Positions 1 through 8,400 of a DNA stretch of 31,834 nucleotides are shown here, piece by piece (position 1 is the first letter of the stretch; each line of letters begins with the position of its first letter). This DNA is from a bacterium. Lineage in GTDB: Bacteria > Vulcanimicrobiota > Xenobia > Xenobiales > Xenobiaceae. Under the pieces are notes generated by a model, which saw only the letters and a program-made list of their open reading frames with translations, was not told the DNA's origin and made no database searches. The position numbers and the translations under genes are program-made. The stretch lies in assembly GCA_022839105.1 (NCBI GenBank), contig JALHDH010000045.1, positions 1 through 31,834 of the forward strand. The letters are read 5' to 3'.

Positions 1-1608
1 CAGGGCCGCCTCCATGGCCACCTCCAGGCCCTCGCGCACCTGGATCAGCTCGCCCACCACCCCCACGGTGCCCGGCTCCTTCCAGGCCAGGACGGTGCGC
101 ACGGCCGGAGGCAGGCCGGCGCGATCCTCCAGGATGGCCTCCAGCTCCATGACCCGGGTGGTCATGGGGCGACGCCTCTTCTCGGCCTCGGCGCGCTGGA
201 TGCGGGCCTGCTGCAGGGCCTGGGAGGCCCCTTGGCGGGATTCCTGGATGGCCTGCTCCTGGCGGGCCGCCTCGGCGGCCTGGGCTCGGGCGGGCTCGAG
301 GGGATCCAGCTCCACCTGGGGCCTGGTGGCCTCCTGGCGCAGGATCCGGGCCTGGTCCAGGGCTTCCTGGCGGCGGGTGGATTCCTGTTCGGTGCGGGCC
401 TTGAGGGTCTCGAGGCGGGCGTTGAGCTGGGTGCGCTCGCGCTCCAGGGTGGCCAGGCGGGCGCGGATCTCCGAACCCGGTCCTCCCCGCGCCTCGGGAC
501 AGGCGGCGAGTTCCTGGCGCAGCTCGGCCAGGCGGGTCCTGGCCTCGGAGAGCGAGCGTTCCAGCTCCGGGAGCTCGCGGGTCAGGGTCTCGGCCTCGAC
601 CTGGCGCTCCTGGATCCGCTCCTGCGAGCTTTCCAGGCGGCCCTGGGCGGCCCGGGCCCCGTGCTCGAGCTCGCTGGCCCTCTTGAAGAGGCCTTCATGC
701 GAGGCCCGGGTTCGGGAGAGATCCTCGCGGGTGGCGGCCACCCGGGCCTGGACCTCGTCGCGGCGCACGTCGCGCTCGCTGCGGCGGGCCTCGGCCTCCT
801 CCAGCTCCAGGCCCAGTTTCAGCTCCTGCTCGTCGGCGGCGCGGGAAGCCGACTCGAGGGTCTCGGCCTTCTGGCGGACGACTTGCGCCTGCCCCAGGAG
901 GATCTCCATGTCGGCCCGGGCCACCCGGACCTCCAGGCCCTGCAACTGGTCCTGGGCCACCTTGTAGCGCTCGTAGCGCGCGACGGCCTTGCGGCTCTCC
1001 TCGACGCTGCCCTCGACCTCCTTGAGGATGTCGCGCAGGCGGACCAGGTTGGCGGCCGTGTGCTCCAGCTTGCGCGCGGCCTCCTTCTTGCGGAAGCGGT
1101 AGCGGTTGGTGCCGGCCGTCTCCTCGAGCATGCTGCGCCGGTCCTTGGGATCCGAGGAGAGGACCATGTCCACCTCCTTGCTGCCCAGCACCGAGAACGA
1201 GCCCGGGCCGATGCCCGAGCCCATCAAGAGCTCGTGGATGTCCTTCAGGCGGCAGGGGGTGCGGTTGATGAAGTACTGCGAGTCGCCGTCGCGGGTGGTC
1301 TTGCGGGTGATGGCCACCTCGCTGAAATCCACCGGCAGATGGCCGTCGGAGTTGTCGAAGACGGCGGTGACCTCGCCCAGGGCGGCGGCCCGGCGGGTGG
1401 GCGTGCCCGCGAAGACCAGTTCTTCGAGGCGGGTGGCCCGGAGCGTCCGGGTGCTCTGCTCGCCCAGGCAGTAGCGGATGGCGTCGGTCAGGTTGCTCTT
1501 GCCGCTTCCGTTGGGGCCCACGACGGCCATGAAGCCCGGCACGAACTCCACCTCGGTCCGTTCCGCAAAGGTCTTGAATCCGCACATCTCGATGCGCTTG
1601 AGGAACAA
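1..1608 (-). CDS. smc: Chromosome segregation protein SMC, N-terminal part (C-terminus outside window)
   Basis: ATPase subunit of the SMC-ScpAB condensin, which organises and segregates the nucleoid. The frame read from 1608 to position 1 is open for 536 codons. It starts MFLKRIEMCGFKTFAERTEV, as SMC proteins do, with Walker A GPNGSGKSN at residues 31-39 and a Q-loop/R-loop region (CLGEQSTRTLRATRLEELVF) near residues 46-65. A long charged coiled coil runs from about residue 160 to 500. At the window edge the frame reads GVVGELIQVREGLEVAMEAAL-type sequence, the beginning of the hinge. The second coiled coil and the Walker B/signature ATPase half lie outside. The TTG start at 1608 is chosen because the family N-terminus begins there and a GGGAG lies 7 nt upstream. 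The gene is divergent from the genes that follow. Confidence 0.95.
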   Translation of the reverse strand, partial: MFLKRIEMCGFKTFAERTEVEFVPGFMAVVGPNGSGKSNLTDAIRYCLGEQSTRTLRATRLEELVFAGTPTRRAAALGEVTAVFDNSDGHLPVDFSEVAITRKTTRDGDSQYFINRTPCRLKDIHELLMGSGIGPGSFSVLGSKEVDMVLSSDPKDRRSMLEETAGTNRYRFRKKEAARKLEHTAANLVRLRDILKEVEGSVEESRKAVARYERYKVAQDQLQGLEVRVARADMEILLGQAQVVRQKAETLESASRAADEQELKLGLELEEAEARRSERDVRRDEVQARVAATREDLSRTRASHEGLFKRASELEHGARAAQGRLESSQERIQERQVEAETLTRELPELERSLSEARTRLAELRQELAACPEARGGPGSEIRARLATLERERTQLNARLETLKARTEQESTRRQEALDQARILRQEATRPQVELDPLEPARAQAAEAARQEQAIQESRQGASQALQQARIQRAEAEKRRRPMTTRVMELEAILEDRAGLPPAVRTVLAWKEPGTVGVVGELIQVREGLEVAMEAAL

Positions 1609-1735
1609 GGCTGGTCTCCCGTCACCTGCGTGTTGCGACGATTGATTTTATCTCAACATCGAAACGCTGGCTAGGCGAACAAAGCATCGAATCTGACGGG
1701 GTTCATGCCCGAAAGTTGGGGCCTGGGGCCCTGGG

Positions 1736-1759
1736 GCATTGAGGAATCCTCTTCAATGC
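1736..1759. repeat. Short inverted repeat between smc and the aminotransferase remnant
   Basis: GCATTGA at 1736-1742 is repeated inverted as TCAATGC at 1753-1759 around a 10-nt centre. No T-run follows, so a terminator is not indicated. It lies at the left edge of the aminotransferase fragment. A recombination scar or small operator is possible, but nothing in the sequence decides it. Confidence 0.3.
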
Positions 1760-1783
1760 TGCTTGCCCGGGCGGGTGGACGGC

Positions 1784-1960
1784 TCCCTCGAGCGCCACTT
1801 CGCTCGCCACGGGGACATGTTCGAGTGGGACCGGCCGAGCGCAGGGCCGATGGCCTTCCCCTGCCTGCGCTCAGGGGAAGTCGATGCCTTCTGCGACCGC
1901 GTGTGTCAGCAGGCCGGCGTCCTTCTGCTGCCGGGCTCGGTCTTCGAAGCACCCCCGGGC
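1784..1960 (+). pseudogene. Fragment of a PLP-dependent class I/II aminotransferase (C-terminal domain remnant)
   Basis: The + frame here reads LERHFARHGDMFEW, then GPMAFPCL, GEVDAFC and AGVLLLPGSVFE. This is the order and spacing seen in the small domain of class I/II aminotransferases, where EW..P.AG...FP.L is followed by a (E)GVLLLPGS(V/M) segment. No PLP-lysine region lies upstream and the usual N-H-F-R-(I/L)-G-F-G segment is missing downstream, where the frame turns into Arg/Pro-rich sequence. It is a piece of about 59 codons, not a gene. The same frame stays open into the cytochrome lipoprotein at 2060, so an automatic caller could wrongly fuse the two. The remaining intergenic sequence (1609-1783 and 1961-2059) shows nothing else apart from the short repeat at 1736 and an AT-rich patch near 1645 that could be the smc promoter. 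Confidence 0.6.
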
Positions 1961-2059
1961 GGCCCGCCGGTGACGAGGCTTCGACGCCGGCGGGCACGAA
2001 TAGCCCCAGCGGACGATGACCTCTGCCGTGAGCGACAAACATCGAGAGGAGATCGGGCA

Positions 2060-2434
2060 ATGCCAAACCTGGTCAAGATCCACGTGATCCTCGCGGCCCT
2101 GCTGGTCGCCACACTCGTCCTTTCGGCCTGCTCGAACGGAACCAGGTCTCCCAGCGCGGACGGTAGCACGCCGGGGACTTCGAGGTCGAGTGACGAGACG
2201 GCGCAGCCGGGGGCCGCTATGGACGGAGGAGCCCAACCCGTCGAGGTCCGGACGTTGATCGCACAGCGATGCGCGAACTGCCATGGGCTGGATCGCGTCA
2301 AGGAGGCCCAGCACGATGAAGCCGGCTGGCGGTCGACGGTGCAGCGGATGCGCAGCAAGGGTGCCCGGGTCGACGAGAGCCAGCAGGCGGCGATCGCTGC
2401 CTTCCTGGCCGGTGGCGGCGGAGCGGAGCTCTGA
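2060..2434 (+). CDS. Mono-heme c-type cytochrome lipoprotein
   Basis: Predicted exported electron carrier of 124 residues. Residues 1-24 form a lipoprotein signal peptide: a short basic start, a hydrophobic stretch, and lipobox L-S-A-C with the lipidated Cys at 24. A low-complexity Ser/Thr/Gly linker (25-60) follows, then a small heme domain with C-A-N-C-H at residues 71-75. A Met in QRMRSKGA (Met97) is a plausible sixth iron ligand. The pattern LIAQRCANCHGLDRV ... W...V.RM..KGA resembles small single-heme domains found in quinohemoprotein dehydrogenases and related cytochrome c families. The ATG at 2060 is preceded by GAGAGGAGA at 8-nt spacing and begins the signal peptide, so it is preferred over upstream in-frame starts. 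No redox enzyme partner is visible next to it. Confidence 0.85.
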   Translation: MPNLVKIHVILAALLVATLVLSACSNGTRSPSADGSTPGTSRSSDETAQPGAAMDGGAQPVEVRTLIAQRCANCHGLDRVKEAQHDEAGWRSTVQRMRSKGARVDESQQAAIAAFLAGGGGAEL

Positions 2435-2710
2435 CTGGGGCAGCCGACCAACCTGGACAGGCTGCTCGTGCCCTCCCTGCCCCGGGCGGGCACGCTGCCG
2501 GGGGGGACCGACCAGAACCTCCTGGATGCCGCCACGGCTCGCGGCTCACCCTCGAGCCGCAGGCCAGCCCGCGCGGGGCCTTCAGCGCGAGGGCCCCATC
2601 TCGATGGACTGCGACCCGTGGTGCATCCTGCCAAGGTTGGCGGAGACGAAGCCTGGGCGCTTGAATGAAGGGTGGAGAATGCTGGACTTCGGACAATCGG
2701 AGGAGGCTCC

Positions 2711-3493
2711 ATGGAAAAGGAAGTTCAGGAGAGGCTGGCCAGGTCCCTGACGGCGAGCTCCGCCGATATCCTGCCGTATCTGCCCTATCTGCTTCAGGAT
2801 TTGTGGGAACTCGGCTCCAATCCAGCCGACATCGTCCAGGCCGCAAGGGGCGTCGGGGCGGGGCCCGGCTGGAAGGTTCTCGATCTCGGCTGCGGCAAGG
2901 GCGCGGTTGGAATTCATCTGGCCCGCGAGACGGGCTGTTCGGTCAAGGGATTCGACCTGATGGGCGGATTCGTCGAGGTGGCGCGGGCCAAGGCCCATGA
3001 ATGGGGCGTGGCGCATCTGTGCCGGTTCGAGGTCCAGGATCTCAACGAAGCGGTGCGGACCGAAAAGGGCCACGACCTGACGATCCTGGGAGCGGTGGGC
3101 AGCGTTCTGGGAGACCCCGGGCAGACCCTCAAGAAGCTGAAGGACACCGTCAGGCCCGGAGGATATCTCATCGTGGACGACGGTTATCTCCTCGAAGGCC
3201 TCGAGGCGCCAAGGCTCGAGGCCGAGTGCTGGACGAGAGAGGCGTGGACTCGCGCCTTCCAGGAGGCTGGGTTGAAGCTCCTCTCGGAGCTGCGCGCCGG
3301 TGAGGAAATCCATTCGGTCAACGACCAGAACACCGTTGCGATCGCCGCCCGAGCCGCGGAACTCGCCAGGCTGCACCCGGAACGCAAGAGGCTCTTTGAG
3401 GAGTATGTCGTCTCCCAGCAGCAGGAATGCGACGACATGGCCGACCGGGTGGTCAGCGCGATGTGGGTCCTGCAGGTTGAGGCGCGGTCTTGA
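2711..3493 (+). CDS. Class I SAM-dependent methyltransferase
   Basis: Cytosolic methyltransferase of 260 residues. The Rossmann motif I reads VLDLGCGKGAVG (about residues 56-67). The acidic post-I strand is GFDLM (80-84), and a later strand reads RPGGYLIVDDG (148-158), as in small-molecule methyltransferases of the Methyltransf_11/25 type. The C-terminal part (after residue 200) is helical and charged and contains a Q-Q-Q-E-C-D-D stretch. The ATG at 2711 has GGAGGAGG 5 nt upstream. The substrate cannot be read from sequence. It lies 195 bp before a biosynthetic operon on the same strand and could be a tailoring enzyme for it, but the gap leaves that open. The 276 bp between the cytochrome stop and this gene contain no recognisable gene. 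Confidence 0.88.
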   Translation: MEKEVQERLARSLTASSADILPYLPYLLQDLWELGSNPADIVQAARGVGAGPGWKVLDLGCGKGAVGIHLARETGCSVKGFDLMGGFVEVARAKAHEWGVAHLCRFEVQDLNEAVRTEKGHDLTILGAVGSVLGDPGQTLKKLKDTVRPGGYLIVDDGYLLEGLEAPRLEAECWTREAWTRAFQEAGLKLLSELRAGEEIHSVNDQNTVAIAARAAELARLHPERKRLFEEYVVSQQQECDDMADRVVSAMWVLQVEARS

Positions 3494-3688
3494 AGGCCTG
3501 ACCCTCGCCGCTTTTCACCAGGACGGCCGGGCATCCCCGCATGAGCCTGGCGGAAACCGGACCCCGGACCTGACGCGTTCCGCGAACCCCACCGGCACCC
3601 GGACCTCGCCCGAGACCCTTCGCGCCGGAGGAGCCGCGGGTCGGCAGGCGGAATAGGACCCGGCATCCAGACAACGCGGGGGGCTGCC

Positions 3689-4243
3689 TTGTCCATCCAA
3701 CTCCAGGAGTTGTTCCTGACCCTGCCGGGTGGGGCCGGGTCCTTGTTGGACAGGCTGCGCGAGGCGATCCCTCGGGCCCTGCCGCCCGGCGCCTGGCCCG
3801 TCCGGCTGGCCGTGACCTCTTCCTCGGCCTCGAGCCTGGAAGTCGAGCTTGGTCTGGCCGACGCTGGACCGGCAGGTTCGGATCCCTTCGAGTTCCGTCG
3901 CCGTCCGGGGCACAAGGCGGATTCCTTCCAGGCCGTCTTCGTGGTCCCCACCGGCATCGGCGCCGACCTGGGCGCTCTGGTCCTTCCCGACGGCTGCCTG
4001 GGCCTGCCGACGCTGGCCGCCCTGGAGCAGGGAATCCCCGTCGTGGCCGTGCACGATCCGGGGCAGAGGATGGCCAATGACCTGTCCGCGCTGCCCTGGG
4101 CGCCGGGGCAGTTCCTCCGCGTCTCGAACTATCTCGAGGCCGCCGGCGCGTTGTTGGCCTTGCGGGCCGGGGTCTCGACCGAGTCGGTGCGCCGACCCCT
4201 GGCTCCGACCGCCTTCTCGCGTTCCCCGATTTCCGGGGCATGA
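3689..4243 (+). CDS. DUF3326-like protein, apparently lacking the central region
   Basis: Predicted 184 residues. Residues 66-90 read FEFRRRPGHKADSFQ then AVFVVPTGIGA, resembling the start of the DUF3326 core. This is followed at once by LVLPDGCLGLPTLAALEQGI, PVVAVHD, then VSNYLEAAGALLALRAGVS and RRPL, resembling the C-terminal end of the same family. DUF3326 proteins as I remember them are about 340-370 residues with roughly 150-230 residues between these two blocks, so this copy looks like the ends joined in frame. Function is unknown. The TTG start at 3689 follows a G-rich ribosome-binding site (GGGGGG) and starts a Met-Ser-Ile-Gln N-terminus. Its stop overlaps the ATG of the ATP-grasp gene (ATGA), so the two are translationally coupled. 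Confidence 0.6.
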   Translation: MSIQLQELFLTLPGGAGSLLDRLREAIPRALPPGAWPVRLAVTSSSASSLEVELGLADAGPAGSDPFEFRRRPGHKADSFQAVFVVPTGIGADLGALVLPDGCLGLPTLAALEQGIPVVAVHDPGQRMANDLSALPWAPGQFLRVSNYLEAAGALLALRAGVSTESVRRPLAPTAFSRSPISGA

Positions 4244-5475
4244 AGCCCAGGTTCCTGGCTTTCGTCAGCCGACCGGAGGAGGCCGCCGACTGGGCCCGTC
4301 GGCTCCCCGACCTGACCCTCACCTGGGCCGGGCACGCGGCCTTCCAGCCCGGGATGCTGGTCTTCACCCCCCGCCGGCCGGGCGTCTTCCTGGAAGAGCT
4401 GGAGGCCGAGCACCGCCGGAGCCCCTTCTCGGGGGTCCTGAACCGTCGGGAGAAGTACGTGATCCCCGCGTGCCTGGCGGCCCGGCGCCTGAAACTCCCT
4501 CCTGCGGCCCTCCGGTCGGCCCCGGTTCGCGACAAGCTCGTCATGCGAAGAGCCCTGGGGGGACGCGCCGAGCTGCTGCGCGAGCCTCCCTTCAAGATCT
4601 CCACTGACCTCTTCCCGGCTGTCCTCAAGCCCCGCTTCGGGTTCAACAGCCGCGGCGTGGTGCGGGTGGAGGACCCCCGGGACCTGGTCTGCCAGTTCCG
4701 GCGCCAGCAAGCCTTCTTTCGCCGGCTGCGCCGACCCGACTCAGCCTGCCTGGACTTCATCGTCGAGCCCTGGATCGGCGGTACGGAGCATACGGCCGAG
4801 ACCCTGGTCGTCCAGGGTCAGGTGCGCTGGATCCTCCTGTCGGACAAGCTGCCGATGAAGGCTCCCTACCACGTCGAGATCGGGGATCTCTCTCCGACCC
4901 GCCTCGGCGAGGCCGACCGGGCCCGGGTCCGCCGGGCCGTGGAGCAGGCCGTGACCCGCCTGGAGATCCATCACGGGTGGGCCCACGTGGAGATCAAGCT
5001 CGAGGGCCACCAGGCCGTGGTCCTCGAGGCCGCGGCCCGGATGGGAGGGGGCACTCACGAGGAACTCCACCAGGAGCTGTATGGACTGGACCGAGCCCGG
5101 ATCCTGGCCGACATCCAGTTGGGTCGGCCCCTTCCGCCGGCCCCCGCTCCCCAAGGCGGCGCGGCCGTGCTGCGCGTGGTCTCGGAGGCTCTGGGCTACG
5201 TGAGCCTCCCCGGAAGCCTCCGGGACCAGGTCGAAGCCGCCGGAGCCCATCTGCTCTGGCCCGAGAGGCCCGTCTCGCGACTGGTGATCGGCCCGCCCTA
5301 CGGCTACAAGAACACGGTGTACGAGATCATGGCCCGGGACGCCACCCCCGAGGCCGCGCTTGAGAAGGTCCGCGAGGCCGAGAAGCGCGTCCGCCTCTTC
5401 AAGTTGCCCCTGCCCGGGGCCCTGTACTTCCTGGGGTGCCGATTGCTCCGCGGACGGGTTCCCCTGGATGGCTGA
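4240..5475 (+). CDS. ATP-grasp carboxylate-amine/thiol ligase family protein
   Basis: Predicted 411-residue cytosolic ligase that would activate a carboxylate as an acyl-phosphate and join it to an amine. The N-terminal pre-ATP-grasp domain contains NRREKYVIPACLAARRL (68-84) and PVRDKLVMRRAL (95-106). The ATP-grasp core shows AVLKPRFGFNSRGV (127-140, nucleotide-contacting Lys130), FIVEPWIGGTEHTAE (173-187) and the metal-binding strand HVEIKLEGH ... VVLEAAARMGGG (about 249-271, Glu263 and Arg267). The C-terminal domain matches that of BL00235/CARNS1-type ligases. It overlaps the preceding gene by 4 nt and the following NRPS by 8 nt, so the three are made together. Substrates are unknown. Peptide-bond formation between the NRPS amino acid and a second building block is a reasonable inference. 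Confidence 0.85.
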   Translation: MKPRFLAFVSRPEEAADWARRLPDLTLTWAGHAAFQPGMLVFTPRRPGVFLEELEAEHRRSPFSGVLNRREKYVIPACLAARRLKLPPAALRSAPVRDKLVMRRALGGRAELLREPPFKISTDLFPAVLKPRFGFNSRGVVRVEDPRDLVCQFRRQQAFFRRLRRPDSACLDFIVEPWIGGTEHTAETLVVQGQVRWILLSDKLPMKAPYHVEIGDLSPTRLGEADRARVRRAVEQAVTRLEIHHGWAHVEIKLEGHQAVVLEAAARMGGGTHEELHQELYGLDRARILADIQLGRPLPPAPAPQGGAAVLRVVSEALGYVSLPGSLRDQVEAAGAHLLWPERPVSRLVIGPPYGYKNTVYEIMARDATPEAALEKVREAEKRVRLFKLPLPGALYFLGCRLLRGRVPLDG

Positions 5476-8400
5476 CCCCTTCGACTTCTTCCTGGCGGGC
5501 AGCACGGGCCTGTTGGTGGAGTGCGGCCGAGCGCTCCTGGAGAGAGGCCACCGGGTGGTCGGGGTCTGGACCGCCGTTCCGATGGACCTGCCCGAACCCC
5601 TGGCCGGGCTGGCCCTGGAGGGAGAGCTCCCGAATGCCCTGCAGCGCCGGGACTTCGACTATCTTTTGAGCGTGGCCAATCCCTGCCTCCTGGATCCTGA
5701 GGCCCTGGCCCGCCCGCGCCGTCTGGCCCTCAACTACCACGATGGGCCCCTTCCCCGCCACGCCGGACGCCACGCGGCTGCTCGGGCCATCCTGCACGGG
5801 GAGTCCCAGCATGGGGTGACCTGGCACGTCATGGTCCCCAAGGTCGACGCCGGGCCGATCCTGGTCCAGGAACTCTTTCCCCTGGATCCGGACGAGACGG
5901 CCTTTTCCCTGCACCTGAAGTGCTTCGAGGCCGCCCTGCGCACCTTCCGGCGCCTGCTCGAAGGCCTGGAGGCGGGGACCCTGGAGCCCGTCGCCCAGGA
6001 TCCGGGCCAGCGCACCTTCTTCCCTTCCACGGCCCGGCTCCCCCAGGACGGCAGGTTGGACTGGACCAGGCCCGCCCGGGAGCTCTCGGCCCGGGTCCGC
6101 TCCGCCGACTTCGGGCCCGAGCCCAATGACTGGGGGAGGTGCTGGTTCGAGGGCCCGGCCGGGCCCGTGGAGGTGGCCGGCCTGACCGTGGATCCCCTCC
6201 CCTGGATCGCCCCGCCCGGCGCCATCCTGGAGGCGACCCCGGAGGGGTTGCTGGTGGCGGCTGCCGACCGGCCCGTCCGGCTGCGGGGTCTGCAGCCCTG
6301 GGACGGGACCTGGCGGCCGGGCCTCGTCCTGGGTTCCTCCCGGCCCCCCGACCCTGTGCCGACGCGCTTCGCCGAGGTGGCGGCCCGGGATCCGGAGCGC
6401 CCGGCCCTCCTGACCGAGGCCGAGGCGTGGTCCTACTCCCGCCTGGACCGCGAGTCGGACCGCTACGCCCAGGCCCTTCTGGGGATGGGCCTGGTTCCGG
6501 GAGACCTGGTCGCCGTCATGTTGGAACGCTCGCCCGAAATGGTGGCCGCGGCTCTGGGGGTCATGAAGTGCGGGGGCACCTGGCTCCCCCTCGACCCGGA
6601 CACTCCCCGGGCCCGACTGGAGGGAATCCTGGCCGAGGCGGCTCCGCGGGCGCTCGTCGCGCGCCAGGATCCAGGCGGCTGGGCCTGGCTCTCACCCGAG
6701 AGGGCGGCCCGCTTCCCGGGCGATCCCTGGGATGTCCGAATCCCGCCCGAGAGCCTGGCCTACGTCATCTTCACCTCGGGGAGCACCGGAGAGCCCAAGG
6801 GCGTGATGGTCGAGCATCGGGCCCTGTCCTGGTTCCTGGAGGTGGACGTGGCCTCCCACCGGTTGGGACCCGAGGATCGCGTCCTTCAGCTCTGCTCGCC
6901 GTGCTTCGACTCGTCGGTGGAGGAGATCTTCTCGGCCCTGACCTGTGGAGCCGCCGTGGCCCTGCGGCCGCCGAGCCCGGATCCCGAGACGCTCCTGGAT
7001 TTCTGCCGGGAACACGGGCTCACGGTGATCGGACTCTTCCCCGGCATGTTCGGCCCGGTGCTGGACGCGATGGAGAGTCGAGGCTTCCCCCCCTCCATCC
7101 GGCTGGTCACCACCGGCGGCGAGACCGTCCAGGCACCGGATGTCCAGCGCTGGCAGGCCTTCTTCCGGGACCGCGGTCTGCGGCCCCCGCGGCTGGTCAA
7201 CAACTTCGGCCTGACGGAGGCCACCATCGTCTCGCTGGCCTGCGACCTGACCGAGAGGGATGTCTCGAGCGGGCTGGTCCCCCTGGGGCGCCCCCTGCCT
7301 GGAACCCTGGTGAGGGTGCTGGACCCCGACGGAGCCGAAGCCCTCGAGGGCGAGCTCTTCCTGGGCGGTCCAGGCCTGGCCAGGGGCTACCTGGGAAGAC
7401 CCGAACTCACCGGGCAGCGCTTCCTGGAGATCCGGGGTGAACGCCTGTACCGCACGGGGGACCGGGTGCGGCGCCTGCCGCATGGGGAGCTGGCCTTCCT
7501 GGGAAGAGCGGATCGGCAGGTCAAGGTCGGCGGCTACCGGGTGGAGCTCGAGGAGATCGAGGCGACCCTTCGTCGGCACCCGCGGGTTCGCGAATGCGCC
7601 GCGCTCCTGCTCCCCGGCGGGCTCCTGGGGGCCTGGGTCGTCCCTGGGGAATTTTCACAGCCGGAGTCGGAAGCCCCTCTGGACCCGGTCGACCTGCGGA
7701 CCTTCCTGCGTCGGCAGCTTCCGGCCTGGATGGTTCCCGGGCGACTCGAGGTCGTCTCCGACCTGCCCCGCAGCCCGGCCGGAAAGGTGGATCGCCAGCT
7801 CCTGAAGACCGAGCCGACCGTTTCCTCTTCCGGCCTCGAAGAGCTGGTGGATCTGTGGCGGGAGGTTCTCGGACGCCCCGAGGTCCATCCCGACTGGGAC
7901 TTCTTCGACCAGGGAGGGGACTCGCTGGCGGCCCTCCGCCTGTGCTCGCGCCTCCAGGAGCGCCACGGCGCCCCCGTGCCCCTGCCCACGCTGGCCCGGG
8001 CCCGCACTCCTCGAGCCCTGGCCCAGGCCCTGAAGAGGCCGGTCTGTTTTCGCCACCTGCAGCCCCTGCTCCGGAGGCCGGGGGAGACCACCCTCGTCTT
8101 CGTCCATCCCCTGGGGGGCTCGGCCGAGATCTACCGGCACCTGGCCGGGCTCCTTCCGGGCGACTCCATCGGCTTCCAGGCGATGCAGGAGTCGGAGCAC
8201 CCCTCGGTGGAGGCCATGGCCGAGCGATACCTCGAGGAGTTGCAGGCCTGTCTCCCCACGGGCCCCTTCCACTTGCTGGGCCTCTCGCTGGGGGGCCTGG
8301 TGGCCTTCGAAATGGCCTGTCGCCTGACGCGCTCCGGGCGGAGGCCCGGGCAGGTGGTCCTCCTCGACACGGCGGTTCCCGGTCACGGCCGACCCCTGCC

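Noticed and set aside
232..1674. 480-codon open frame on the + strand opposite smc
   Set aside because: It is the antisense shadow of smc: low-complexity Leu/Gly/Ala-rich sequence produced by GC-rich third positions, while the minus frame has Walker A and coiled-coil features.
1739..2059. Long start for the cytochrome gene, giving a 231-residue protein
   Set aside because: The upstream part is the aminotransferase relic. The signal peptide and ribosome-binding site show that translation starts at 2060.
2468..2668. Small + ORF between the cytochrome and the methyltransferase
   Set aside because: 66 codons, no ribosome-binding site, Arg/Pro/Ala-rich and no recognisable motif. It is treated as non-coding.
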